From: Caloramator mitchellensis
GTDB taxonomy: Bacteria > Bacillota > Clostridia > Clostridiales > Caloramatoraceae
Length of the DNA: 64,000 nucleotides
NCBI RefSeq assembly: GCF_001440545.1
Contig: NZ_LKHP01000006.1
Location: 62,001-126,000, forward strand
Direction: 5' to 3'
A program made the position numbers and the translations under genes. Within the stretch, counting starts at the first letter, position 1, and each line of letters starts with the position of its first letter. Below the pieces are notes generated by a model, which ran no database searches, had not been told where the DNA came from, and saw nothing but the letters and a program-made list of their open reading frames with translations. This document shows, piece by piece, positions 45,521 through 54,570 of the stretch.

Positions 45521-46105
45521 TTAATATGCTTCTACAAAAACCTCAAAATATCCCTGTGGATGCTGACATGCTGGGCATGTTGCTGGGGCTTCTTCACCTT
45601 CATGAACATATCCACAATTATTGCACTTCCACAATGTTTTTGTTTCCTTTTTGAACACCTTTTCATTTACTATATTATCGTATAACTTTCTATATCTTGC
45701 TTCATGTCTTTTTTCAACTTCTGCAATTTTCCTAAAAGCAAATGCTATCCTTGGAAAACCTTCTTCCTCCGCAACCTTTGCAAATTCAGGATAAAGGTCT
45801 TCCCATTCTTCATGTTCGCCATTTGCAGCATAATTTAAATTATCTAAAGTTGTTGAAAGTCCAACAGGGTAATCTGCAGTTATGTTAACTGTTTCTCCCT
45901 TTAATTCTTCATTTAAAAACTTAAAGAAAACTTTAGCATGTTCCTTTTCATTTTCTGCTGTTTCCATGAATATGTTAGCTATTTGAACATAACCTTCCTT
46001 CTTTGCAACGCTGGAGTAATATGTATACCTCATTCTAGCTTGAGATTCTCCAGCAAATGCCTTCATTAAATTTTCAGCTGTCCTTGTTCCTTTTAGTCCT
46101 GGCAT
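45521..46105 (-). CDS. rbr: Rubrerythrin
   Basis: Di-iron peroxidase for H2O2 in anaerobes. 194 residues. Ferritin-like half with the di-iron ligands [37 protein letters not shown] and [16 protein letters not shown]. The C-terminal rubredoxin domain has two CxxC pairs (CNNC, CPAC). The start ATG follows AGGAGGGGG. It is cotranscribed with the small ATP-cone gene upstream. Confidence 0.97.
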   Translation of the reverse strand: MPGLKGTRTAENLMKAFAGESQARMRYTYYSSVAKKEGYVQIANIFMETAENEKEHAKVFFKFLNEELKGETVNITADYPVGLSTTLDNLNYAANGEHEEWEDLYPEFAKVAEEEGFPRIAFAFRKIAEVEKRHEARYRKLYDNIVNEKVFKKETKTLWKCNNCGYVHEGEEAPATCPACQHPQGYFEVFVEAY

Positions 46106-46125
46106 TTAAACCCCCTCCTTAAAAT

Positions 46126-46389
46126 TTATAATTTAAATTCTTGATAAGCTTTAGCAACATCCTTGAAACCAAACTCAATTAGTTTTTCAACCACAACGTC
46201 TTTAATAAAATCAGAATCAAGGACTTCAATTTTTTCGTCGATCAATCTTTTTTCTACTTCTTGGACGACATTTTCTACATCGGATAAATTCATAGGTTCC
46301 TTTACATCATCCGAGGCGTTTTCAACTGTCGTAATTAGCTTATCCATATCGAAATCTTCAATACGGCCATCCTTCTTTCTAACCTTCAT
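46126..46389 (-). CDS. Stand-alone ATP-cone domain protein
   Basis: 87 residues, entirely one ATP-cone: MKVRKKDGRIEDFDMDKLITTVENA, VEKRLIDEKIEVLDSDFIKDVVVEKL, VAKAYQEF. ATP-cones normally sit on ribonucleotide reductases or NrdR; a separate one may bind nucleotides as a regulator. It lacks the NrdR zinc ribbon. It sits 20 nt upstream of rubrerythrin in one transcript, behind a good promoter. Confidence 0.9.
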   Translation of the reverse strand: MKVRKKDGRIEDFDMDKLITTVENASDDVKEPMNLSDVENVVQEVEKRLIDEKIEVLDSDFIKDVVVEKLIEFGFKDVAKAYQEFKL

Positions 46390-46484
46390 TATACCACCCC
46401 TTAAAGCTATTATTCGAAGAAATCATTATTTATTACAGCAGCATTTTCTGTTAATATTAGATATTATTTGCTAAATTAAGTATA

Positions 46485-46513
46485 ATTATATCAAACAATG
46501 ATAACATTATCAA
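46485..46513 (-). promoter_or_regulatory. Promoter of the ATP-cone/rubrerythrin unit with overlapping dyad
   Basis: On the minus strand TTGATA (46508-46513), 17-nt spacer, TATAAT (46485-46490). The inverted repeat TGATAA-CA-TTATCA (46499-46512) overlaps the -35 and spacer. It resembles a Fur/PerR-type box with one central base missing. Confidence 0.72.
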
Positions 46514-46561
46514 TAATATGTTGTAATTTTCTGAAAATTTTATAAATACATCCTTGAATTC

Positions 46562-46590
46562 TTGACAAACTAATATTAATATAATATATT
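46562..46590 (+). promoter_or_regulatory. Promoter of the trpS T-box leader
   Basis: TTGACA (46562-46567), 17-nt spacer, TATATT (46585-46590), directly before the T-box RNA. Confidence 0.78.
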
Positions 46591-46599
46591 AAACTTAAA

Positions 46600-46845
46600 T
46601 CCAATGAAGGGAAGCAAGTAGATTAAGTCACTGACTTCAAGAGAGCTGCAGATGGTGGAATTGCAGCAGTTACACTTAATTCGAATGGGTCCCAAAGGAG
46701 CTAGGTGAACTTTAGTAGCTAAAGCCGTGAGCCTTACGTTATAAAGGCAGGATATAATAGTATCCGTTGAGGGAAAACATTAGTTTTCTGAATTAGGTGG
46801 CACCGCGCGCTCGCGCCCTATACATTTGTATAGGGCGCTTTTTAT
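46600..46845 (+). ncRNA. T-box leader of trpS (Trp specifier)
   Basis: The leader holds Stem I with the GAA-TGG-GTC specifier loop (TGG = Trp codon), the T-box AGGTGGCACCGCG near 46795-46807, and a terminator with an 11-bp GCGCCCTATAC / GTATAGGGCGC stem (46813-46838) followed by TTTTTA. Low charged tRNA-Trp should relieve termination and raise trpS expression. Confidence 0.95.
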
Positions 46846-46847
46846 TG

Positions 46848-46893
46848 GTGACATTCACTTGATTTCTTGAGTTCTTGAATTGTTTGTCAATTT
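46848..46893 (+). repeat. 46-bp exact repeat, copy 2 (between T-box and trpS)
   Basis: Identical to 33514-33559, on the same strand. Here it lies between the T-box terminator and the trpS ribosome binding site, in sense orientation to the gene. Confidence 0.9.
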
Positions 46894-46912
46894 ATCAGAA
46901 AGGGGAATATAT

Positions 46913-47908
46913 ATGGAAGAAAAAAAAGTCATTTTTAGCGGAATCAAACCATCTGGCGACTTAACTCTCGGAAATTACTTGGGTGCGATAAAAAACTGGG
47001 TAAAACTCCAAGATAATTATGATTCATATTTTTGTGTTGTCGACCTTCATGCGATAACAGTAAAGCAGGAGCCTGCCCTTTTAAGAAAAAGAACTATAGA
47101 AATACTTGCACTTTATATTGCATCAGGAATTGATCCTGAAAAGAATACACTCTTTATACAATCCCATGTTCCTGCACACAGCGAAGCCGCTTGGCTTTTA
47201 AACTGCTATACTTATATGGGCGAGCTGGGGAGAATGACTCAGTTTAAGGACAAATCGCAAAAACTTGGTGAAAGCATAAGTGCTGGGCTGTTCAATTATC
47301 CTGTTTTAATGGCTGCAGATATACTTTTATACAACACTGACTTAGTCCCAGTTGGAAAGGACCAAAAACAGCACCTTGAACTTGCAAGGGATATTGCAGA
47401 GAGATTTAACAACCTATATAGCCCAACATTTAAGGTTCCAGAAGCATATATCCCTGAAAGAGCTGCCAAAATAATGGACTTACAGGATCCAACAAGGAAG
47501 ATGTCAAAATCAGAAGATAATCCAAACGGTTATATTCTATTAATGGACACTCCTGAAGTTATAAAGAAGAAAATTTCAAGGGCTGTTACGGATACAGTTG
47601 GAGTGGTAAGATATTCTGAGGAACAGCCGGGAATAATGAATCTTATCAATATTATGTCGGCTATAACAGGCCTCACTCCGGAAGAAATTGAAAGAAAGTA
47701 TACAGGATGTGGATATGCTCAATTTAAATCAGATGTAGCAGATGCGATTGTTAATGAACTTTCTCCAATTCAGGGAAAGGTTAAAAAGCTGATAAACGAC
47801 AAAACGTATCTTGAAGACGTATATAAAAAGGGTGCAGAAAAAGCAAATTATGTAGCTAATAAGATGCTAAGAAAAATTCAGAAAAAAATTGGATTCATTC
47901 CTAGATAG
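46913..47908 (+). CDS. trpS: Tryptophan-tRNA ligase
   Basis: Class I synthetase, 331 residues. HIGH-like region FSGIKPSGDLTLGNYLGAI, DLHAITV, GELGRMTQFKDKS, PVGKDQKQHLELARDIA and KMSKS motif DPTRKMSKSEDNP. The ATG at 46913 has AAAGGGG 7 nt upstream; in-frame TTG at 46880 falls inside the 46-bp repeat. Regulated by the Trp T-box upstream; closed by a terminator at its stop codon. Confidence 0.97.
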   Translation: MEEKKVIFSGIKPSGDLTLGNYLGAIKNWVKLQDNYDSYFCVVDLHAITVKQEPALLRKRTIEILALYIASGIDPEKNTLFIQSHVPAHSEAAWLLNCYTYMGELGRMTQFKDKSQKLGESISAGLFNYPVLMAADILLYNTDLVPVGKDQKQHLELARDIAERFNNLYSPTFKVPEAYIPERAAKIMDLQDPTRKMSKSEDNPNGYILLMDTPEVIKKKISRAVTDTVGVVRYSEEQPGIMNLINIMSAITGLTPEEIERKYTGCGYAQFKSDVADAIVNELSPIQGKVKKLINDKTYLEDVYKKGAEKANYVANKMLRKIQKKIGFIPR

Positions 47909-47930
47909 AGGCATAATTGCCTCTTTTTTG
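47907..47930 (+). terminator. Rho-independent terminator after trpS
   Basis: Stem AGAGGCA / TGCCTCT with a 4-nt loop followed by TTTTTT; it overlaps the stop codon. Confidence 0.92.
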
Positions 47931-48022
47931 TTGGTATATATTAACATTGTTTTAAGAAGCAGTTTTTGGTATGATGATTATAATAAGTTTATTAATTTTT
48001 TGTAAAGGGGTTGAAATCAACT

Positions 48023-49414
48023 ATGAAAAGGTTCGTTCCACGACTTCTCAGCACGTTACTACTAACCATCATCACAATTTCATTATTTCAATGTGTTTCT
48101 TTGGCTAAGACTACATACGTTAAGTTCAAAGATAAAAACCTTGAGGTTCTTGTAAGAAAAGAAATTAAAAAATCAAAGGGCTATATAACAAATGTGGACA
48201 TGCTAAGATTAACTAAAATTCAAGCCGCAAGAACTACTACAATTACATCGCTTTCTGGACTAGAATATGCTAAAAACATAAAATTAATAACCATTCCTAA
48301 AAATACAATTTATGATTTAACTCCACTTAAGTATTTAACTAAGCTTGAAAAAATAGAAATATATTCAAGTGGAAAAATAAGAGATATCCGCCCATTGGCA
48401 AACCTAAAAAATTTAAAATATTTAGATTTAAGCGGTAATATGATTACAGATATTACTCCATTAAGATATATGACTAAACTTACTGTTCTTGATATTTCAT
48501 ATAACAAAATTAGCAACATTAATATTATTAGATACCTTCCAAACATAACTGAATTGTATATTGAGAACAATTTTGTATCAGATTTAACTCCACTAGTTTA
48601 TCTGAAGAGACTAAAAATTTTTTATGCGGATGACAATAATATAACTAAAATGCCTACTTTGCCTTCTACTTTAGAGGAGCTTTCTCTAAATGGTTATACT
48701 AGACTTGACGTTGCAAAACTTAATAACCTTGTTAATCTTAAATATTTATATCTAGATGAAACAAATCTTTCTTCGCTTAATTTTATTAGTAATAAACCAA
48801 AGTTAATTGAACTATATGTAAATAACAATAATATATCAGACATTAACCCTCTATTTCTTTACCTAACAAACAGGCCTAACAAAGAAGATAATTTTTATGT
48901 TGAAATTAAAAATAATAAGCTAAATTTATATGAAGATAACAACCTTTTATGGACACAGCTAACTGATATATTAAAGACTAATCCAAATGCAGAAGTAAAA
49001 TATTACGATGACATTGAAATCACAAGTTTAGCTACTGAATTGGCGATAACAATTAACCCTGTATTTTCTCAAACTAGCATAATCAATTGGAGCTTTGACG
49101 AAAATGGCAACTTAATTAATAACGGAACAAACTACAACGAAAACCTAAATCAGTTAGCAACTGAAAAAGACGTTACTTTTTTTGTGTTTGATAAAAACTT
49201 TAATTTAATATATAAATCAAATCCAGATTTCAATTTTACAATTTCCGATGGAATGCAATATTTCTTTGAAACATTGCATGAATATGGTATTCCGATATTC
49301 TGGTTAGGCCATAATAAGATTAATTCTGTAGAATATATCAACGAATATATACCACTATATGATTCAAACCAACAATTTATTGGTTACTTCGTAATATTAA
49401 AGGCTACAAATTAA
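48023..49414 (+). CDS. Secreted leucine-rich-repeat protein
   Basis: 463 residues from the ATG at 48023. An N-terminal signal peptide (KRFVPRLLSTLLLTIITISLFQ, probable cut after SLA) is followed by a polar cap (KDKNLEVLVRKEIKKSKG) typical of internalin-like proteins. About eight 22-residue LRRs follow (NLKYLDLSGNMITDITPLR, KLTVLDISYNKISNIN, and so on). The C-terminal 130 residues (from about 330) have no LRRs, and I do not recognise the domain. No LPxTG or SLH anchor is visible, so it may be released or bound by another means. Monocistronic, convergent with orr. Confidence 0.88.
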   Translation: MKRFVPRLLSTLLLTIITISLFQCVSLAKTTYVKFKDKNLEVLVRKEIKKSKGYITNVDMLRLTKIQAARTTTITSLSGLEYAKNIKLITIPKNTIYDLTPLKYLTKLEKIEIYSSGKIRDIRPLANLKNLKYLDLSGNMITDITPLRYMTKLTVLDISYNKISNINIIRYLPNITELYIENNFVSDLTPLVYLKRLKIFYADDNNITKMPTLPSTLEELSLNGYTRLDVAKLNNLVNLKYLYLDETNLSSLNFISNKPKLIELYVNNNNISDINPLFLYLTNRPNKEDNFYVEIKNNKLNLYEDNNLLWTQLTDILKTNPNAEVKYYDDIEITSLATELAITINPVFSQTSIINWSFDENGNLINNGTNYNENLNQLATEKDVTFFVFDKNFNLIYKSNPDFNFTISDGMQYFFETLHEYGIPIFWLGHNKINSVEYINEYIPLYDSNQQFIGYFVILKATN

Positions 49415-49417
49415 AAC

Positions 49418-49544
49418 AAGAGGCTGTCGCAACAGAATAACTATGATACATTTAATTTTTTGAGCGAAGCCCGAGAAATCATTCATGTGGCTCAATATTT
49501 AAAAGCGTATAATATATTGCACAATTTTTTTGCGACAGCCTCTT
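49418..49544. mobile_element. MITE-like element, 127 bp
   Basis: Perfect 15-bp terminal inverted repeats AAGAGGCTGTCGCAA / TTGCGACAGCCTCTT, with AAAC present on both outer flanks as a possible 4-bp target duplication. The interior is 97 bp, AT-rich and non-coding. It sits just after the LRR stop codon and before the orr stop codon. The GGCTGTCGCAA-type end resembles ends of some transposase-encoded IS; no transposase is nearby. Confidence 0.75.
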
Positions 49545-49553
49545 AAACTTCAA

Positions 49554-50612
49554 TCAAACGAATATTTTCTTAACATATTCAGAAGTCATTGCCCTTAGAA
49601 GTGCTCCATATTCCATGTAAAACTCAACAACATCTCCTACTTTATACTCTTTTTCACAATTAGTTAAATCGAGTATAGTATGGTCACTGCTTGCACCTAC
49701 AATGGAAATATTTTTATCAACAGGAATCAATCCATTCGGGTCAATATCCTGCCTTCCCATAGCAAGTATAGCCCTTTTCATAATTCCCTTATCTTCAAAA
49801 TATGGTTTTTGTCCAAAAGCATCCATACCTATGTTTCCAATAGGAACAGAAGGCTTTTCCTTTAGCTCAATTATTTCGGCCTTTAAAACAAATATATCCT
49901 TATGGAGTCCTTCAACCATATTTCCATAGGCTGTTTCTCTTCCTAAAACAAGAGCCTCTCCGAATCTTAAATTGTTTATCCCCTTTGGAAGTCTACCTTC
50001 AAGAAGCAGATATAAACTGCTGGAATTTCCCCCTGAAATAATCTCTAAATCCAGACTATATCTTTCCTTCATCTTCAGCGCTATTTCAACTAGCTGCCCT
50101 AAATTGTTTTCATCAGGAATTACACCGCCATAGCAGGTTAAGTTGACTCCAAATCCTACAATCTTAATCCCCTGAATTTTTATAGCTTCACTGACAAAAT
50201 GGTCTACATCAGAAGGCCAGATACCTTCCCTTAAATCCCCTAAATCGACCATAAGAATTACTTTATGAGTTTTGCCTTTTTTTAAAGCTGCCTGTCCTAA
50301 TAGTTTTATAGTTTCCAACTCAGAGTTTTGGCTGTAATCTGCGTATTCAACAACTTCATCTGCTTGGCTCTGCATTGGAATCCTTAGAAGAACCTTTTTA
50401 ACTTTTATATCTTTTATTTTTTTTAAATTTTCTATTCTAGAATCTGCTATATACTCTGCTCCTCCCTCAACTTGAACCTTTACAAGCTCAGGAATTGCAC
50501 AGTATACCTTTGATACCGCCATAATTTTAATTCCGGATTTTTGGGACAAATCAGCTAAAAACTTTGTATTATCCCTTAGTTTGTTTAAATCAATCTCAAC
50601 TCTTGGATACAT
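49554..50612 (-). CDS. orr: Ornithine racemase
   Basis: Interconverts L- and D-ornithine, so that the D-isomer can enter the aminomutase. 352 residues of the alanine-racemase-like fold type III family: YPRVEIDLNKLRDN, PLP Lys in IKIMAVSKVYCAI, SGGNSSSLYLL, LRFGEALVLGRE. The ATG at 50612 follows AAGGTGC and lies just past the MutL-like stop. It is the last gene of the ornithine operon, which fixes its substrate better than sequence alone. Confidence 0.92.
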   Translation of the reverse strand: MYPRVEIDLNKLRDNTKFLADLSQKSGIKIMAVSKVYCAIPELVKVQVEGGAEYIADSRIENLKKIKDIKVKKVLLRIPMQSQADEVVEYADYSQNSELETIKLLGQAALKKGKTHKVILMVDLGDLREGIWPSDVDHFVSEAIKIQGIKIVGFGVNLTCYGGVIPDENNLGQLVEIALKMKERYSLDLEIISGGNSSSLYLLLEGRLPKGINNLRFGEALVLGRETAYGNMVEGLHKDIFVLKAEIIELKEKPSVPIGNIGMDAFGQKPYFEDKGIMKRAILAMGRQDIDPNGLIPVDKNISIVGASSDHTILDLTNCEKEYKVGDVVEFYMEYGALLRAMTSEYVKKIFV

Positions 50613-50613
50613 A

Positions 50614-51972
50614 TTAAGCACCTTCCAAGCCCAAACTTTGTTTTAATAAGTTTAACGCCGCTTCCCTGTGTTTTTTAGATAAAACCCCAAGTGAAGCCAT
50701 AATATAATGATTATCTATAAGAACCTTAACGCCCTTTTTAGGATAAAGAAACATATCACCGGTATTATCATAGGGTATGCTGGATAAAATTTCAACCCGT
50801 TTAGGCAGCCTTGTCAAGGCTCCACCAGTCCCTATAATATACTTTACATTTGTTAAGTCCTTTCCCTCTGCTATCGTCTTTTTGCCTGATGGGCCAAATA
50901 GGTGTCTTAATCCTCCTGCATGCCTTCTTACTGCAGTTAAGACAGCCTCCTTAGTCAGCCTTTCAACAAATTCCTTTTCTCTATCAGTTACAGGAATAGG
51001 CTTTCTATTTTCTATAAGTTCTTCCGCATCAGGGAATTCCTTTTTTAGCTCATCAAGTCCAATCCTTTCAACTATATGAGGAAGATTAACGTAAACCCCT
51101 AAATCTCCCTCAACAGTTCTTTTAGCAACAGGTTCTGGACTTACCATAATCCTTTGTATCTCATCGCTGCCTTCTGTTACCGAATGAACGTCGGTGGTTG
51201 CTCCCCCTACATCTAAAACCATCAAATCCCCTAAATCTTCCTTAAGAAGAATCGCGCTTTCCATAACAGCTCCTGGCGTTGGAATAATTGTTTCATTTAC
51301 CATGTTCCTGACTTTAGTCATGCCAGGTGCTTTAGTAATATGCTCTTCAAATACCTTCTGTATAACCCTTCTTGTGGGTTCTACATTTAACATATCTATT
51401 CTTGGATATACATTTTCAACAATATAAAGAGGCTGTCCTGCTTCTTCAAAAATAAGTTTTACCTCTTCGTGGTTTTCGATATTCCCTGCGTAAATCACAG
51501 GAACATTAAGCTTCAAATTTGCAATCAATTCTGCATTGTAAAGGGCTGTCTCCCTTTCACCGTAATCGACCCCTCCAGCAACAAGGATGATGTTTGGTCT
51601 TATCTCCTTTATCTTTTGAAGGTCAGTTCTTCTTAACTTTCCTGCAGTCACCATTTTAATAATAGCACCGGCCCCAAGGGCGGCTTCCTTTGCCGCCCTT
51701 ACAGTCATATCATAAACAAGGCCGTGCACTGTCATCCTAAGGCCTCCCGCAGCACTTGAGGTTGCAAAAAACTCATCGTATTCTATAAAGTCAACTCCCA
51801 AATTTTTTGCAAGCGAATCAAGGGCCATGTTAAGCCCAATAGTAACATCTCCCTCAAGAACCGTAGTTGGTCCCTGACCTTGACCTAAAAATCTTACTTC
51901 ATCCTTTATATTGAAGGCGTTTAAAACGGTTGTTGTGCTGCCTATTTCGGCAATCAAACAATCGATTTTCAT
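50614..51972 (-). CDS. MutL/GlmL-like protein of the ornithine aminomutase operon
   Basis: 452 residues of the ASKHA (actin/Hsp70-like) fold related to GlmL/MutL. Two nucleotide-binding phosphate motifs: IAEIGSTTTVLNAF at the N-terminus and MVLDVGGATTDVHSV in the middle, then KYIIGTGGALTRLPK. In glutamate mutase clusters the equivalent (mutL/glmL) is a chaperone-like gene; a reactivating role for B12 aminomutase is inferred from position. It overlaps none of its neighbours but starts 1 nt after oraE stops. Confidence 0.9.
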   Translation of the reverse strand: MKIDCLIAEIGSTTTVLNAFNIKDEVRFLGQGQGPTTVLEGDVTIGLNMALDSLAKNLGVDFIEYDEFFATSSAAGGLRMTVHGLVYDMTVRAAKEAALGAGAIIKMVTAGKLRRTDLQKIKEIRPNIILVAGGVDYGERETALYNAELIANLKLNVPVIYAGNIENHEEVKLIFEEAGQPLYIVENVYPRIDMLNVEPTRRVIQKVFEEHITKAPGMTKVRNMVNETIIPTPGAVMESAILLKEDLGDLMVLDVGGATTDVHSVTEGSDEIQRIMVSPEPVAKRTVEGDLGVYVNLPHIVERIGLDELKKEFPDAEELIENRKPIPVTDREKEFVERLTKEAVLTAVRRHAGGLRHLFGPSGKKTIAEGKDLTNVKYIIGTGGALTRLPKRVEILSSIPYDNTGDMFLYPKKGVKVLIDNHYIMASLGVLSKKHREAALNLLKQSLGLEGA

Positions 51973-51973
51973 A

Positions 51974-54166
51974 TCATTCCTTCTCCAATTCCCATCTTCT
52001 CTTTACAAGGAATGTTGCAACATGGTGTCCCTTAGTTCCTCTTCCAAATCCTGCATCCATTCCTGCTTCCCTTGCAATTTCATCAGTTATTTGAGTTCCA
52101 CCTGAGCAAAGTATAATTCTGTCTCTTATACCCTTTTCAATGCAGAGCTCATGTAACTTTTTCATATTCTTAATATGAATATCGTTATGCGTTATTATTG
52201 TGCTTGCTAAAATTGCATCTGCGTTCAATTCTATTGCTGCGTCAACTAATTTTTCAACCGGAACAGATGTTCCAAGGTAGTGGCATTCAATACCATACTT
52301 TTCAATTCCACCGTGTTTAATGTCAATTACTTCTCTTAATCCAACTGAGTGTTCATCTTCACCTACAGTTGCTGCAACAACCTTCATTCCCTTTCTTTCG
52401 ATATCCTTTCTTATTATATCGTCATCAAGAACCTCAGGTTTCTTTGGAATTACAAGCTTAGTTGTATCCACTGTAAATGGAACTCTTCCTTTTATTTCAA
52501 CAACTGTTCCTTCTGATGGATGTGCTGATTGCTTATGAATAACAACAACGTCTTCAAGTCCCATCTTCTTACCTATTTCCAATGCAGCAGCTTCAGCTAC
52601 GCTTTCATCAACAGGAAGGAATATAGTTGTTGCAACAATTCCATCGCCGGCCCATTCAACTTCAGGCTTAATTTCGTTAGTCTTTCTATATTTTTCCGTT
52701 TCAGCAAGTCTGTTTAGAACATTATCTTCTTCGTCGAGCTCGTCGATGAAAACAATTTTTTCTGGTTTATGGAATGTGCAGCCATCTATAAGGTCACATG
52801 GCTTTTCAATTCCCTCTGGCAAGTTGTTATATCCAAAGTGTTCGCAAACTGGAGCCATGTAATCCTTATCTCTTTCAAATACTGTTCCAACGCCAATTCC
52901 ACCGTCTATTTGTCTTGCAATGCCGTCTCCATTTCTTTCTGGATACATACCAGAATCAACAAAGAAGCCCATCTCAACAGCCTTGAAGTATCCTCCAACC
53001 TCAAGTATTTCTTCCATGAACAGAACCGCTCTTTCCTTTAATTCTCTAACCTTTTCAGGCAAGTATCCATCCTTTTTAAGTTCAACTAATTCTAATAGTC
53101 CATCCATTCCAACAAGAGCCTGCTTTGCTGTGTTTATAGCTTGAATATTATAGTAATGCCATGGAACGTTTCTTCCTTCGTCTGGAGTTATTGTTGATTG
53201 AATGTCTGCTCTTGTCAATCTTGAAATCAATAGATTTAAAACATGAGTTACAGTTGCTTCTCTTGTATCGCTTTCCATATACTTTGTATTCATTTGAGCT
53301 CTCATCTTATAGTCCTTGAATAATTGTCTAAGAGCTACTGCATATGGAAGATCTATTCTTAAACATGGTGTAGGCGGTGCTGTAGGTGGAACTGTTGAAA
53401 GTGCTATATTTTGTGGCTTCATCCCAACAGCCTTTGAATAAGCACAGTTTAAAGCATGCTGAACCATAAGTTCTGGCATAACCTTCCAAGCCTTCATAGC
53501 AGTTGCATTAGCATTATGCGCACCGTCTATTTGAACCATATCTGCAAATGCCATTATTTTCTTAGCAACAGCTGCATCAACGAAGGATCTAACCATGTTT
53601 ATATTTCTATATAGAACATTGTATTGCGGATCCTGGTGTGCACCGTTTACTCCTTCCTCTGCAAACATAACAGCTATATCTGGTCCTGCAACTCCTGAAA
53701 CATATGAATGGAAGTTTATTGGTCTACCTACTTCCTCTTCTATTAAATCAAGAGCCTTTCTTGTTGCTCTAACCTGTTTTCTTGATATTGGAACCCCGCC
53801 TATACCTTCTGGTGTTCCTTCAATAAGTCCATCGTAGTGGCTCTGTCCAGCAGTTCTAATAACCATTATATGGTCTGCACCATGCCATGCAGCCATTCTC
53901 ATTCTTCTTATGTCATCCTCAAAACGTCCAGATGCAATTTCAGTAGTTATAATACAATCTGGCTGAGGGTCGATATAACCAAAACTCTTTGATGCAGGTA
54001 ATGGAATGCTCTGCTTTAAAGGCTTTGAAGCTTGATGATATTCAAATTCGCCATATACTTGTTTACCCTGTTCTTCTCTCCAATGCCAGCCTCTTCTTTT
54101 TGGTCTGTAACTTTCAAGGTCCTTTAATAATTCTTCTATATCAAGTTTTATATTCTTATCAAGCAT
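51974..54166 (-). CDS. oraE: D-ornithine 4,5-aminomutase, E subunit
   Basis: B12- and PLP-dependent subunit that converts D-ornithine to (2R,4S)-2,4-diaminopentanoate. 730 residues from the ATG at 54166 (GGGAGGTG upstream). It has a TIM-barrel domain with HGADHIMVIRTAGQSHYDGL, and the C-terminal Rossmann B12-binding domain has the base-off DxHxxG motif GEDEHSVGLREV and LCSGGTQI. It starts within the end of oraS (8-nt overlap), which couples the two subunits. Confidence 0.97.
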   Translation of the reverse strand: MLDKNIKLDIEELLKDLESYRPKRRGWHWREEQGKQVYGEFEYHQASKPLKQSIPLPASKSFGYIDPQPDCIITTEIASGRFEDDIRRMRMAAWHGADHIMVIRTAGQSHYDGLIEGTPEGIGGVPISRKQVRATRKALDLIEEEVGRPINFHSYVSGVAGPDIAVMFAEEGVNGAHQDPQYNVLYRNINMVRSFVDAAVAKKIMAFADMVQIDGAHNANATAMKAWKVMPELMVQHALNCAYSKAVGMKPQNIALSTVPPTAPPTPCLRIDLPYAVALRQLFKDYKMRAQMNTKYMESDTREATVTHVLNLLISRLTRADIQSTITPDEGRNVPWHYYNIQAINTAKQALVGMDGLLELVELKKDGYLPEKVRELKERAVLFMEEILEVGGYFKAVEMGFFVDSGMYPERNGDGIARQIDGGIGVGTVFERDKDYMAPVCEHFGYNNLPEGIEKPCDLIDGCTFHKPEKIVFIDELDEEDNVLNRLAETEKYRKTNEIKPEVEWAGDGIVATTIFLPVDESVAEAAALEIGKKMGLEDVVVIHKQSAHPSEGTVVEIKGRVPFTVDTTKLVIPKKPEVLDDDIIRKDIERKGMKVVAATVGEDEHSVGLREVIDIKHGGIEKYGIECHYLGTSVPVEKLVDAAIELNADAILASTIITHNDIHIKNMKKLHELCIEKGIRDRIILCSGGTQITDEIAREAGMDAGFGRGTKGHHVATFLVKRRWELEKE

Positions 54167-54536
54167 TTGCAGCACCTCCCTCGAATAGTCCTGGAACTTC
54201 TTCCCATGCTTTTCCTTCAACTAATAAAAGTCCAGCTTCTCTTACAGGAATGTTTCTCTTCTTTGCCAATCTGAACACAACATTACCTGCTCCCTTTCCA
54301 AGAAGCCCTAAATTCATAACTCCTTCTACAATTGCCTTTGCTTCAATGCTTGAGAATCCCATTCTTAACAATACTGATCTTTCAACAGCTGGAGTTGTAT
54401 GTGTCTTTGCAAGTTCAACAAGAGGTTTTACAATCTCCTCTGCGAGCTGCCAAAATCTCTGCTCTAATTCTTCATCTGACAAATTTCTAAGATGTTGTCT
54501 TCTTACTTCAAAATCATCTGGTCTTTTAGTTGCCAT
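54159..54536 (-). CDS. oraS: D-ornithine 4,5-aminomutase, S subunit
   Basis: 125-residue small subunit required with OraE. RRQHLRNLSDEELEQRFWQLAEEIVKPLVELAKTHTTPAVERSVLLRMGF and LLGKGAGNVVFRLAKK match OraS. The ATG is preceded by GGAGGGG. A 205-bp palindromic element lies between it and ortB. Confidence 0.96.
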   Translation of the reverse strand: MATKRPDDFEVRRQHLRNLSDEELEQRFWQLAEEIVKPLVELAKTHTTPAVERSVLLRMGFSSIEAKAIVEGVMNLGLLGKGAGNVVFRLAKKRNIPVREAGLLLVEGKAWEEVPGLFEGGAANA

Positions 54537-54570
54537 GTTACCCCTCCATTATTTTTATTTTTCCCAGTCC

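Noticed and set aside
46580-46585. TATAAT as the -10 box of the trpS leader
   Set aside because: Only 12 nt from the TTGACA at 46562; the TATATT at 46585 gives the proper 17-nt spacing.
52769-53144. Plus-strand ORFs inside oraE and other long genes
   Set aside because: They are antisense readings of well-supported genes, without ribosome binding sites or recognisable domains.
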